This document shows positions 54,944 to 63,743 of a DNA stretch of 64,000 bases, piece by piece; position 1 is the first letter of the stretch, and each line of letters starts with the position of its first letter. The DNA comes from Schaalia odontolytica (GTDB taxonomy: Bacteria > Actinomycetota > Actinomycetes > Actinomycetales > Actinomycetaceae). A model generated the notes under the pieces. That model was not told where the DNA came from. It did no database searches and was given only the letters and a program-made list of their open reading frames with translations. Both the position numbers and the translations under genes were made by a program. The stretch lies in contig NZ_CP046315.1 in assembly GCF_009730335.1 (NCBI RefSeq), positions 744,001 to 808,000 on the forward strand, in the 5' to 3' direction.

Positions 54944-57199
54944 ATGAGCACAGTTCGTATTGGTGTCCTCACGTCGGGCGGTGACGCCCAGGGAATGAAC
55001 GCGGCTGTTCGAGCCGTCGTGCGTACGGCGCTGGCGCGTGGCGCGCAGCCCTACGCGATCTATGAAGGCTGGCAGGGTGCCTGCGTGGGTGGCGATTCCA
55101 TTAAGAAGATGGAGTGGTCGGACGTGTCCTCGATCCTGGCCGAAGGCGGCACGGTGATTGGCACGGCTCGAAGCGCTGACTTCCGCACTTACGAGGGCCG
55201 CCACCGCGCGGCCGCGAACCTGCTCGAGCACGGCATCGATCACCTCGTCGTGATCGGTGGCGACGGCTCCCTGTCGGGTACGAACGAGTTCCGCGGCGAG
55301 TGGGCTCAGCACGTCGCCGAGCTGGCTGCCGAGGGCGTGATTTCGCCCGAGACCGCCGCCGAGCACCCGGCTCTCATCATCGTCGGTCTCGTCGGCTCGA
55401 TCGACAACGACTTGGTGGGCACGGATATGACGATCGGCGCCGACACTGCGCTGCATCGCATCCTGGACGCCATCGACCAGCTGACCAGTACGGCGGCCTC
55501 GCACCAGCGCACGTTTGTCGTCGAGGTCATGGGCCGCCACTGCGGTTACCTGCCCCTCATGGCTGCTGTTGCGGGCGGCGCCGACTACGTGTTTACGCCC
55601 GAGGATCCGGCGGGCCCGGGTTGGCAGGACGAGCTGGCGGAGCACCTGCGCCTCGGCCGCGAGGCTGGTCGCCGCGAGTCCATTGTCCTGGTGGCTGAGG
55701 GCGCGCATGATCGCGATGGCAACGAGCTGTCGACTCAGCTGATCGCCGACACGATCCAGGAGCGCACGGGTGAGGACGCGCGCGTGACGATCCTCGGCCA
55801 CGTGCAGCGCGGCGGCACCCCCTCGGCCTACGACCGTTGGATGTCCACGCTGCTGGGCTACGCGGCCGTCCAGGAGATCCTGGCGTCCTCGGCTGAGGAT
55901 GAGCCCGTCATTCTGGGTGTGCGTCGCAATCGCATCACCCGCATCCCCCTCATGAAGGCCGTGCATGACACGCGCGCGGTCAAGGACCTCATCGCGGCCG
56001 GCGACTATACGGCGGCCCAGGCCTCGCGCGGCTCGTCCTTCTCGTCGATGGTGGGCATCAACCAGATTCTGTCCACGCCCCCGCAGCTCACCCCTGAGCC
56101 GACGGGCGAGATCAAGCGCGTCGCGATCCTGCACGCGGGCGGTCTGGCCCCCGGCATGAACACGGCGGCTCGCGTGGCCGTGCGCCTGGGTATCGCGCGC
56201 GGCTGGACGATGCTCGGCGTCGACGGCTCGTGGAGCGGCCTGGCGGACGACCGCGTGCGTGAACTGAGCTGGTCCGACGTGGAAGGCTGGGCTTTCAAGG
56301 GCGGCGCAGAGCTCGGGACGAAGCGTGACGTTCCGCCGGTCGAGCAATTCTACGCGCTGGGTCGCGCCATCGAGCGAAACGAGATCGACGCGCTGCTCGT
56401 CATCGGCGGCATGAACGCCTACCTGGGCGTCCACGCGATCACGTCGGAGAAGGACCGCTACCCGGCGTTCCAGATCCCGATGCTGCTCATCCCCGCCTCG
56501 ATCGACAACAACCTGCCGGGCTGCGAGCTCGCGATCGGCACGGACACGGCGATCAACAACGCGACGTGGGCGATCGACCGCATCAAGGAGAGCGCGGCGG
56601 CCTCCAAGCGCTGCTTCATCGCCGAGACGATGGGGCGCCGCTGCGGCTACCTCACCCTCATGAGCGCCCTGTCGAGCGGCGCGGAGTACATGTACATCAA
56701 CGAGGAGTCCCCCTCCCTCGAGCAGATCGCCGCGGACGCTGATCGGATGGTCGCCTCCTTCAAGTCGGGCCGACGTCTGTTCCTCACGCTGCTCAACGAG
56801 TCGGCGTCCCAGTACTACGACCGCGAGTTCCTGGCCGACGTGTTCAACGCCGAGTCCGAGGGGATCTACGACGTGCGTCACCAGGCCCTCGGTCACATGC
56901 AGCAGGGCGGCTCACCCTCGCCGTACGACCGCCTGCTCGCCACGCGCCTCGTGGCGCGCGCCTTCGAGCAGCTCCTCGACCAGTTCGAGCGCGGCGACCG
57001 CGGCGCCTACTACATCGGCCAGGTCGGCAACGCCGTCGAGGCACGCCCGGTCAAGAACATGTTCGACGACCTCGACATTGAGAATCGTCGCCCCTTCGTC
57101 CAGTGGTGGCGTGACCTCGTTCCCGTCCAGCGCATCGTGTCGCTGCAGAACCCGGGCATCGAGGCGACTCCGATCCCTATTGACGATCCTGTCGCCTGA
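54944..57199 (+). CDS. Fused double-length 6-phosphofructokinase
   Basis: A 751-residue tandem PFK, arranged like fungal and animal enzymes. The N-half (1-375) keeps GGDGS (105-109), the catalytic SIDND (152-156), MGRHCGYL and GHVQRGGTPSAYDR. The C-half (390-735) has GGMNA (488-492) in place of GGDGS and IPASIDNNLPG (519-523), where Asn follows the catalytic Asp position, then MGRRCGYL and GHMQQGGSPSPYDR. The N-half is therefore the likely ATP-dependent active domain and the C-half an allosteric domain, by analogy with eukaryotes. A TAGAAT -10 at 54878 gives a leader of about 54 nt. It precedes pgi. Confidence 0.88.
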   Translation: MSTVRIGVLTSGGDAQGMNAAVRAVVRTALARGAQPYAIYEGWQGACVGGDSIKKMEWSDVSSILAEGGTVIGTARSADFRTYEGRHRAAANLLEHGIDHLVVIGGDGSLSGTNEFRGEWAQHVAELAAEGVISPETAAEHPALIIVGLVGSIDNDLVGTDMTIGADTALHRILDAIDQLTSTAASHQRTFVVEVMGRHCGYLPLMAAVAGGADYVFTPEDPAGPGWQDELAEHLRLGREAGRRESIVLVAEGAHDRDGNELSTQLIADTIQERTGEDARVTILGHVQRGGTPSAYDRWMSTLLGYAAVQEILASSAEDEPVILGVRRNRITRIPLMKAVHDTRAVKDLIAAGDYTAAQASRGSSFSSMVGINQILSTPPQLTPEPTGEIKRVAILHAGGLAPGMNTAARVAVRLGIARGWTMLGVDGSWSGLADDRVRELSWSDVEGWAFKGGAELGTKRDVPPVEQFYALGRAIERNEIDALLVIGGMNAYLGVHAITSEKDRYPAFQIPMLLIPASIDNNLPGCELAIGTDTAINNATWAIDRIKESAAASKRCFIAETMGRRCGYLTLMSALSSGAEYMYINEESPSLEQIAADADRMVASFKSGRRLFLTLLNESASQYYDREFLADVFNAESEGIYDVRHQALGHMQQGGSPSPYDRLLATRLVARAFEQLLDQFERGDRGAYYIGQVGNAVEARPVKNMFDDLDIENRRPFVQWWRDLVPVQRIVSLQNPGIEATPIPIDDPVA

Positions 57200-57219
57200 C
57201 CGGGGTCTCCCGACGCCGT

Positions 57220-57267
57220 ACGAGGCCGTGGTTCCGTGAGCACTTGCGGGCCACGGCCTCGTCGTTT
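57220..57267 (+). terminator. Terminator of the phosphofructokinase gene
   Basis: ACGAGGCCGTGG and CCACGGCCTCGT (57220-57231, 57251-57262) form a 12-bp stem with a 19-nt loop, then CGTTTC. It again uses the GACGAGGCCGNGG word. Confidence 0.75.
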
Positions 57268-57349
57268 CAGAAGCGAGAAACGAGGGTGACCAGGGGAGCA
57301 GACCCCGCTAAACTAAAGTGCGAACCAATCTCTACTGTCAGGAGACCCC

Positions 57350-59029
57350 ATGAGTGATATCCCCGTGATCGACCCGACGATGACCCCCGCGTGGGACACG
57401 CTCGACCAGCTGGCCGACAACTTCGATCCCGACCTGCGCAAGCTGTTCGCGGACGACCCCAACCGCACCCAGACTTTCACCTTCGACGCTGCCGACCTGC
57501 ACGTCGACCTGTCGAAGAACCTCGTGTGCCCCACGCTGGTGGGCCACCTCCTCGCCCTCGCTGAGCAGACCGGCGTCCTGGAGCTGCGCGACCGCATGTA
57601 CGCGGGCGAGCACATCAACGTCACCGAGGATCGCGCCGTCCTGCACACCGCGCTGCGCCGCCCCGCGACTGACTCCCTGACGGTCGGCGGCCAGGACGTG
57701 ATCGCCGACGTGCACGAGGTCCTGGAGAAGGTCTACGCCTTCGCTCGCCGCGTCCGCTCCGGCGAATGGGTCGGCATCACCGGCAAGCCCGTCAAGACCG
57801 TCGTCAACGTCGGCATCGGTGGCTCCGACCTGGGCCCCGTCATGGCGTACGAGGCCCTCAAGCCCTACGTGCAGGAGGGCCTGGAGTGCCGCTTCATCTC
57901 CAACATTGACCCCACCGACGCGGGCGAGACCACGAAGGACCTGGACCCCGAGACGACCCTCGTGATCGTCGCGTCCAAGACCTTCACGACGCTCGAGACC
58001 ATCACGAACGCCAAGGTCGTGCGCGCCTGGCTGCTCGACGGCCTGCGTGAGCGCGGCATCGTCACCGACGAGGCCTCCGAGAAGGAAGCCATCGCCAAGC
58101 ACTTCGTCGCCGTGTCCACCGCCCTGGACAATGTCGCCGAGTTCGGCATCGACCCCGCCAACGCCTTCGGCTTCTGGAGCTGGGTAGGCGGCCGCTACTC
58201 CGTAGATTCCGCGGTGGGTACCTCCCTGGCCGTCGCGATTGGCCCCGAGGGCTTCGCTGACTTCCTTGCCGGCTTTCACGCGATGGACCGCCACTTCGCC
58301 GAGGCCGCGCCCGAGAAGAACGTGCCCCTGCTGATGGGCCTGCTCAACGTGTGGTACTCGAACTTCCTGGGCGCCGACACGCACGCCGTCCTGCCCTACT
58401 CCCAGTACCTGCACCGCTTCCCCGCGTACCTGCAGCAGCTGACCATGGAGTCCAACGGCAAGTCCGTGCGCCGCGACGGCAGCCCCGTCACCTACGAGAC
58501 CGGCGAGGTCTTCTGGGGAGAGCCCGGCACCAACGGCCAGCACGCCTTCTACCAGCTGATCCACCAGGGCACCCGCATGGTCCCCGCCGACTTCATCGCG
58601 TTTGCGAACCCGACGTGGGCGCTGGGCGATGGCGACGCCGACATGCACGAGCTGTTCCTGTCGAACTTCTTCGCCCAGACCAAGGCCCTGGCCTTCGGTA
58701 AGACCAGCGAGGAGGTGCGCGCCGAGGGCACGCCCGAGGCCATCGTCTCCGCCCGCGTGTTCACCGGCAACCGTCCCACGACGTCGATCATGGCCCCGTC
58801 CCTGACCCCTTCGGTCCTGGGCCAGCTGATCGCCCTGTACGAGCACATCACCTTCGTTGAGGGTGCCGTGTGGGGTATCGACTCTTTCGACCAGTGGGGC
58901 GTCGAGCTTGGCAAGGTCTTGGCCAAGCAGATCCTGCCCGCAATCGAGGGTTCGCGCGAGGCCTTGGAGGCGCAGGATCAGTCGACTCAAGCTCTCATCG
59001 AGTACTACCGCGAGAATCGCACGAAGTAG
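57350..59029 (+). CDS. pgi: Glucose-6-phosphate isomerase
   Basis: Interconverts glucose-6-phosphate and fructose-6-phosphate. The 559-residue product has [34 protein letters not shown], the signature [27 protein letters not shown] (catalytic Glu), [24 protein letters not shown] (His) and [22 protein letters not shown] with the catalytic Lys. CAGGAGACCCC precedes the ATG. Its last 19 codons and terminator are duplicated at 62303, marking the edge of the TIR island. The gene itself is intact. Confidence 0.96.
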   Translation: MSDIPVIDPTMTPAWDTLDQLADNFDPDLRKLFADDPNRTQTFTFDAADLHVDLSKNLVCPTLVGHLLALAEQTGVLELRDRMYAGEHINVTEDRAVLHTALRRPATDSLTVGGQDVIADVHEVLEKVYAFARRVRSGEWVGITGKPVKTVVNVGIGGSDLGPVMAYEALKPYVQEGLECRFISNIDPTDAGETTKDLDPETTLVIVASKTFTTLETITNAKVVRAWLLDGLRERGIVTDEASEKEAIAKHFVAVSTALDNVAEFGIDPANAFGFWSWVGGRYSVDSAVGTSLAVAIGPEGFADFLAGFHAMDRHFAEAAPEKNVPLLMGLLNVWYSNFLGADTHAVLPYSQYLHRFPAYLQQLTMESNGKSVRRDGSPVTYETGEVFWGEPGTNGQHAFYQLIHQGTRMVPADFIAFANPTWALGDGDADMHELFLSNFFAQTKALAFGKTSEEVRAEGTPEAIVSARVFTGNRPTTSIMAPSLTPSVLGQLIALYEHITFVEGAVWGIDSFDQWGVELGKVLAKQILPAIEGSREALEAQDQSTQALIEYYRENRTK

Positions 59030-59077
59030 TCTCGCCTGAGCGATACTCGGGGGCCGTGCCGTGTGTGGCACGGCCCC
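58973..59077. repeat. Direct repeat, left copy (pgi 3' end and terminator)
   Basis: This 105-bp stretch matches 62303-62407 at 93 positions with no gaps (constant offset 3330). The longest identical run is 39 nt (58990-59028), ending on the second base of the pgi stop codon. It probably is the left junction of an inserted cassette. Confidence 0.8.
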
Positions 59078-59095
59078 CCCGACGAGTATTTGGGG
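59043..59095 (+). terminator. Terminator of pgi
   Basis: GGGGGCCGTGCC and GGCACGGCCCCC (59049-59060, 59067-59078) with a 6-nt loop; outer ATACTCG and CGAGTAT arms lengthen the stem, then TTTGG. It could also terminate the reverse TIR operon. Confidence 0.85.
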
Positions 59096-59135
59096 AAAAG
59101 AGAAACGGCGCGAACTTAGTAAAGTATCCGTGATG

Positions 59136-59756
59136 CTATGTCGACGCGCGTACTTTCTTTCTCAACCAGGTCACTATGGGGATTTTGTAATGCATCGCAT
59201 TAGCGACTTGGGGATTTTCCGCAGAGGCTTGTTCGATTCGGCACCACTCCTCATCGCTGAGCGCACCGAGAGACGCGATGACGTTGGCAATGCATCGCGT
59301 GTTTCGGAACGAGGAGGAATGCACCAACGCATCAAGAAGCGATGTCTTTGTTTCTTCCCGTGTCTGAGTCTCAGATAACAGCCAAGAAGCCACCATCTGT
59401 GCAGTCCGTTCTGAGGATTCGGTGTCGAGAACCTCGAGGTCCTGCCGGGCCGCGAGGAAGCCAACGGATCTTTCCTCGCCGTCATACCGTATCCACAGGA
59501 CCGGTAGATTCCGTCCGATTGCCCATCCAATCTCCTGTTGGCACCACGCGCTCTTCGTGTAGCCAGTCGTGCCGATGCATAGGAGAGCAGAACTAGCTTC
59601 AAGGTGTTTGCGGATCGTCAATGCCCAATCTGCGCCTGGACGGATTGAGTGTCTGGCCATGGTTGCGTCGATGCCCAGGATTCTCAGTTCGCCTTGAAGA
59701 GCCGACGCGTAGGCGTCGCCTTGTTCGTCTTCGTGGTAGCTCAGGAACGCTTGCAT
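59136..59756 (-). CDS. TIR-domain protein, candidate NAD-processing signal enzyme
   Basis: A 206-residue protein. TIR domain about 1-130: MQAFLSYHEDEQGDAYASAL (strand A and helix A), DATMARHSIRPGADWALTIRKHLEASSALLCIGTTGYTKSAWCQQEIGWAIGRNLPVLWIRYD. Glu75 in SAWCQQE is where TIR NADases have their catalytic Glu. A helical tail (about 130-206) follows. GGGAGAGCAC precedes the ATG. It lies 17 bp after the TIR-SLOG-like gene on the same strand. TIR proteins in defence systems make ADP-ribose-type signals or deplete NAD+; which applies here is inference. Confidence 0.82.
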   Translation of the reverse strand: MQAFLSYHEDEQGDAYASALQGELRILGIDATMARHSIRPGADWALTIRKHLEASSALLCIGTTGYTKSAWCQQEIGWAIGRNLPVLWIRYDGEERSVGFLAARQDLEVLDTESSERTAQMVASWLLSETQTREETKTSLLDALVHSSSFRNTRCIANVIASLGALSDEEWCRIEQASAENPQVANAMHYKIPIVTWLRKKVRAST

Positions 59757-59773
59757 GTGCTCTCCCGACGGTG

Positions 59774-62173
59774 TCAGTGGTCCGCGTTGTGGCAGTGCGC
59801 AGGTGACGAAGCGAGCCCCTTTGCGAGCAAGGTGCCAAGCTCGGATGCTCGCTGCGTGGTTGCGAGGAGCCGTAGGTCATCCTCGGACAGCCCGGTGCGC
59901 GACGGATCAAAACTCTCTTTGATCTCCTTGATTGCGTTCCGATAGCTCGTGCACTGTCTCATCTCCGTCAGGGCTGCGTCCGGAACTGGCAGATCGAGCC
60001 CGAGGCCGAGTTCGCGTGCCAGAAGAGCAGCCGCACCACCGAATCCTCCCGCGACAAACAGCGGCTGACCTTTCCGAAGCGTATACAGTGCTTCCTCGAT
60101 GATTCCCGGATAGTCGCCAATGTATCCGTTCGGGTTTTCCGGCGACTGCCGTAGAGTCTTTCCGCCGATCAACAGGCGAGCGTTGCAGAAACGGGGGAGA
60201 GCCTCCCTGATGCGCGTCAGTGCGCGCTTGGTGTCTTCTGCTGTCCCTTCCCAGGGGTTGAAAGCCTTGAGGTCGTCGTTCATGTTGCCCTCTTTGTCGA
60301 GGACGCTGATCGATGCGTATGGAGCGAAATGATTGGCTGCGCGGTCGAGTCTCTCGATGGAGGCCGTGTCTCGCAGAACGACATGCGGGACGGTGAGACT
60401 AAACATTTTATCGTAGTGGAGGAGGCACTCTACCTGCGAAGGAGTGGTGCTGTGGCGTGCGTAGGCCTTCATGGACGTGGTGTAGCTTGCGACGGTATCC
60501 ATGATCGCGTTTGTTAGATCTGGAACGTGTGTCCCCGGAGCGCCGGCGTAGAGGATGCTTCCCCCGCCGATCAGCACCATTTGTGCTACCTCAGCGACTG
60601 CGCTCTCAAGATGTGTGGGGCTCAGGCCAATGCGGTCCAGATCTTCAGACAAGGCCATTGAGATTCCGAGTTTCTTGCCTATGAGCGGGCGATCTCGCGA
60701 GAGGATCGGGGTTGTTAAAGTGGGTTCACAGCGGCCAAACGTGCCACCTGCAGCGAAGAATGAGCGCGGTGTCAACAAATGCACCTGCCCATTGTCGTAA
60801 CCTGCCTGCTCACAGAGGGCGACCAAGAACTCTTGCTCAGCGGGAAGAAGCGGTGGATCGGGGTGGATGAGCCACAGGTGATGATCGTCTTTAAACTTGT
60901 CCCGGTGCTCCTGGATGAACTTCAGCAGGATGGTGGGCTCGGGCGGGGAAGGGGGTGCACTATCGAAGCCGGGGTGATTCGCGGATTTGGGTTCGGTTGT
61001 ACTATTGGTGGCAGCGTACACTGCTGCGGGGATTTCCTGGCAGCGCCAGAGGGCAAATTTGAGGGTCTCGTCGACGAGACGATTCAGAGCAGAGATGATG
61101 GCGTTGTCAGTAGCATCTGCTGTCTGATTTCCCTCTGTGGGGTTCTGCCCTTCAATAATCTGCGGATACGCGACCGTCGGGACGTGATCGAGCAGGAAGG
61201 ACCCGCGCGACTCTCCGGCGCTGAGCGCTGAGAGGCAGACGATGGGCATGCCCGCTTGTTTTGCCTCAAACACTTCCCATTGTGTCCACTCGCGGCTCGA
61301 GTAGCTATCCGTGCGCACCATGAGGAGCGCACTCGTACGGGCTCGTTCGCGTATTGAGGAATCCCACTCACTGTCCGCTTGAATGTCGTACACGTCGAAA
61401 AAAGTGTCCAGGCGAGTCTGTTCGGCGAGTGCCTTCACCTTCGCGACGACGCCTCGTGGAGTGGTGCCCGTGAGGTCAGTAGCGGGGATGTCGCCACGGG
61501 CATGCGAGATGAATACTCGGAGGCGTGGACTTTCTGATGGGGACAGCATTCCCGCCTGCTTCCAGAGAAGACGTTGGATGATGGCTTGTCCGATATCGCG
61601 AGTCAGTGCCCGCGGAGCGTAGGCGTTGTCATTAAGGACCAGTCCCTGCCGACTCGTGAGGGAGCTGATGACGCCTACGGACGTATTGAGCCCCTTTGTG
61701 TCGATGATTGGGAAAACGAGGAGACTGGGCGAGTGAGATGCTAATGCGTTGTCGCGAACCGTGCACAGACTCTTCAGGTACGAAGCCCACTCGCTGTTGT
61801 CGCGGTGTGAAGCTCTGATCATGTGGCGGCCGATGACTGGAATGATGACCGTGAATGGAGAAGTGGTGTTCTCTGGTGCGCGCCGTTCAGAAATGATCTT
61901 GCTGTCGATCCCGTTATCGACTTGTCCGTCGCGCGTCACAATGGGGCAGGGGGTCTCGTTCTCGGGGGTCAGGGGCAAGGACCGAGAGAAAACCTCAATT
62001 GCGCTGCCAGCTAGTCCCGAGAAACGCTCCGAGTGGTAGTGGGTGACCAGTTCGTCGAATACGGCTTTACCTGCCCGGTCGTGAGGATGCCAGACGACGT
62101 AGATATCGAGCACCGTTGGGGAGGGGGCGGCGAGTTCATGCACTAACGCAGGGGCGGGTATGCTGTCCGTCAT
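59774..62173 (-). CDS. Large TIR plus SLOG-like protein, candidate effector/sensor
   Basis: A 799-residue soluble protein with three regions. Residues 1-205 are an uncharacterised domain (LDIYVVWHPHDRAGKAVFDEL, SLLVFPIID) that may be a diverged TIR-like fold. Residues 217-325 are a TIR domain (LRVFISHARGD, FFDVYDIQADSEWDSSIRERARTSALLMVRTDSYSSREWTQWE), with Glu300 at the catalytic position. After a Pro-rich linker, 499-725 is Rossmann-like (KLGISMALSEDLDRIGLSPTHLESAVAEVAQMVLIGGGSILYAG, GDYPGIIEEALYTL, LFVAGGFGGAAALLAREL) and resembles SLOG nucleotide-sensing domains. Lower GC than the core. It seems leaderless (TAGACT 8 nt before the ATG). Confidence 0.78.
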   Translation of the reverse strand: MTDSIPAPALVHELAAPSPTVLDIYVVWHPHDRAGKAVFDELVTHYHSERFSGLAGSAIEVFSRSLPLTPENETPCPIVTRDGQVDNGIDSKIISERRAPENTTSPFTVIIPVIGRHMIRASHRDNSEWASYLKSLCTVRDNALASHSPSLLVFPIIDTKGLNTSVGVISSLTSRQGLVLNDNAYAPRALTRDIGQAIIQRLLWKQAGMLSPSESPRLRVFISHARGDIPATDLTGTTPRGVVAKVKALAEQTRLDTFFDVYDIQADSEWDSSIRERARTSALLMVRTDSYSSREWTQWEVFEAKQAGMPIVCLSALSAGESRGSFLLDHVPTVAYPQIIEGQNPTEGNQTADATDNAIISALNRLVDETLKFALWRCQEIPAAVYAATNSTTEPKSANHPGFDSAPPSPPEPTILLKFIQEHRDKFKDDHHLWLIHPDPPLLPAEQEFLVALCEQAGYDNGQVHLLTPRSFFAAGGTFGRCEPTLTTPILSRDRPLIGKKLGISMALSEDLDRIGLSPTHLESAVAEVAQMVLIGGGSILYAGAPGTHVPDLTNAIMDTVASYTTSMKAYARHSTTPSQVECLLHYDKMFSLTVPHVVLRDTASIERLDRAANHFAPYASISVLDKEGNMNDDLKAFNPWEGTAEDTKRALTRIREALPRFCNARLLIGGKTLRQSPENPNGYIGDYPGIIEEALYTLRKGQPLFVAGGFGGAAALLARELGLGLDLPVPDAALTEMRQCTSYRNAIKEIKESFDPSRTGLSEDDLRLLATTQRASELGTLLAKGLASSPAHCHNADH

Positions 62174-62181
62174 ACTGTCTC

Positions 62182-62187
62182 AGTCTA
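62182..62187 (-). promoter_or_regulatory. -10 element of the TIR operon
   Basis: On the reverse strand TAGACT ends 8 nt before ATG 62173, with no ribosome site between. The transcript should be leaderless or nearly so. Confidence 0.45.
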
Positions 62188-62302
62188 GGCCCGCAATCAT
62201 TGGTTGACAAGCTGCTGTAGACCGTCATTCAGGGGCTTTATGTTGTCGTGTCACTTGTTGAACTGTCGCGGAGTGTGCGTGATGGAAGTGCGTGCGGATG
62301 CC

Positions 62303-62407
62303 CAGGATCAGTGGACTCGAGCTCTCATCGAGTACTACCGCGAGAATCGCACGAAGTATTCTCGCCTGAGTACCACTTCGGCACCGTGCCGTGTGTGGCA
62401 CAGCCCC
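62303..62407. repeat. Direct repeat, right copy (degenerate pgi 3' end)
   Basis: Matches 58973-59077 at 93 of 105 positions. It encodes the pgi ending [12 protein letters not shown], but the stop is lost (TAG to TAT) and the terminator stem carries changes, so it is a decayed copy without a gene body. It marks the right junction of the TIR island and lies just past the stop of the convergent membrane-protein gene. Confidence 0.8.
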
Positions 62408-62414
62408 CTATGCA

Positions 62415-62987
62415 TTATCGGGTTGTGCGCCGACGCCAGTAGCCGATCAGGCCGATCGTGAGGGCGGGAGCCCACAGGAGCAGCATCGGGGCGTAGGCCG
62501 CGACCAGGATGGCCACCTGCCAGCCGTTCATGCCGTCCGCGGGGGTCCTGCCGTCGGTAAGGCCCAGCCAGATGGAGCCGAACCTGATGATCAGGGTGGC
62601 GCTGATGCGGTAGAGCAGGGCGTTTCCGATCCCTCCGAGCACTAGGGGTAAGAACGTGGGGATCCGTCTCGATCCGAGAAGGGGACACCATCGGGGAACG
62701 CGCTCGCCCCAGGGGTAGATGAGTCCGAGGCACAGGGTTCCAGCGAGGGCCTGGATGGCCTCGAGGCCCAGGATGTAGGCGGTGGCCGAGGCGTTGGATC
62801 TGAAGAAATCTGCCTGGGAGAAACCGAGGTCAGCTCCGCAGAGCATCGCGATCCTCCACACCACCGGTAGAAGGGCGCTGATGAAGGCTGTCCAGCAGGC
62901 TGCGCGCACCAAGCCGCTCGCTCGGACTTCCGGTTGAGCGGCCGGGTCGGCACCCCTCACGTTGTCTCGGTGCGACTGAGAACTCAT
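62415..62987 (-). CDS. Membrane protein of unknown function
   Basis: A 190-residue protein with four hydrophobic segments (about 28-48, 68-92, 108-130, 155-182). I do not recognise the family. Its ATG lies 3 nt after the stop of the ABC-2 permease gene, so it belongs to the exporter operon. It may be an accessory or immunity-like subunit; that is only context. The core-like composition resumes here, beyond the right repeat. Confidence 0.7.
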   Translation of the reverse strand: MSSQSHRDNVRGADPAAQPEVRASGLVRAACWTAFISALLPVVWRIAMLCGADLGFSQADFFRSNASATAYILGLEAIQALAGTLCLGLIYPWGERVPRWCPLLGSRRIPTFLPLVLGGIGNALLYRISATLIIRFGSIWLGLTDGRTPADGMNGWQVAILVAAYAPMLLLWAPALTIGLIGYWRRRTTR

Positions 62988-62990
62988 GCA

Positions 62991-63740
62991 TTATTCCCAG
63001 CGGAAGAAACGCGCCGCTGCGGCGGCGCAGACGGTGCCGAACACAAGGAGAATGAGAGCGGCTATCCAGTGCTCGCCCCATCCCTCGCCATCCCACAGGC
63101 CTCGTGTGAGATAGGTGAGTTGCGTCATCGGCGAGTACTTCGTGATGGAGAGGATACTGGGAGGGAGCATCGCCAGGGGAACCGCGGCGCCCGAGGTGAA
63201 GATGAGTGGGTACATGAGGATGTTTCCTAGCCCCTGAGCCGCACCGACGTTGCGGAACCGCCCGGCGATGAGGTAGCCCGCTGCCAGGAAAGCCGCTAGA
63301 CCGAGCATAGTAGCCGCGAGTGTGGAGATGAACGCTCCGGCTGATGCTGGGCGTACCCCGAAGCCGAGTACGGCGATGGCGTACATGGCGGCGAAGGATA
63401 CGAGGCCGAGTGTCAAACGGGAGACAACGTCGGCGGCCAGGTAGAGGGCCGGGTTGAGTGGGGTGGCGCGAAAGCGGCGCAGTACGCCCGCCCCCCGCTG
63501 GGTCACGAGGTCGACGGGGACGATGATGAGCGCGCTGATCGCGATGACGATCCCGGGGAAAGCGGTGAAGTTTGCCTCGAGGAATCCTTTTCCTCCGAAC
63601 TCGGGTAACGGGTTGTTGCCGAAGATGAGGCCCATGCACCCGATGAAGGCGGGGGCGAACAGAAGCGTGAAGATGACGCTGACGGGTTCTCGCAGTGCGC
63701 GCATCGCGGTGACGCGGCACAGTTGAATGAAGGTGCGCAT
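62991..63740 (-). CDS. ABC-2 type transporter permease
   Basis: A 249-residue permease with six hydrophobic segments. Features of the DrrB/YadH class are ALREPVSVIFTLLFAPAFIGCMGLIFG, TQRGAGVLRRFRATPLNPALYLAADV and NILMYPLIFTSGAAVPLAMLPPSILSITKYSPMTQLTYLTRGLW. CAGGAGGCGTGAGCC precedes the ATG and overlaps the end of the ATPase gene. It pairs with that ATPase as an exporter of unknown substrate, often a drug, lipid or peptide. Confidence 0.88.
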   Translation of the reverse strand: MRTFIQLCRVTAMRALREPVSVIFTLLFAPAFIGCMGLIFGNNPLPEFGGKGFLEANFTAFPGIVIAISALIIVPVDLVTQRGAGVLRRFRATPLNPALYLAADVVSRLTLGLVSFAAMYAIAVLGFGVRPASAGAFISTLAATMLGLAAFLAAGYLIAGRFRNVGAAQGLGNILMYPLIFTSGAAVPLAMLPPSILSITKYSPMTQLTYLTRGLWDGEGWGEHWIAALILLVFGTVCAAAAARFFRWE

Positions 63741-63743
63741 GGC

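Noticed and set aside
57338-59071. 577-residue reverse frame opposite pgi
   Set aside because: Antisense to a certain gene and without recognisable motifs.
62204-62461. 85-residue frame containing [12 protein letters not shown]
   Set aside because: This is the duplicated end of pgi read through its lost stop codon, not a gene.
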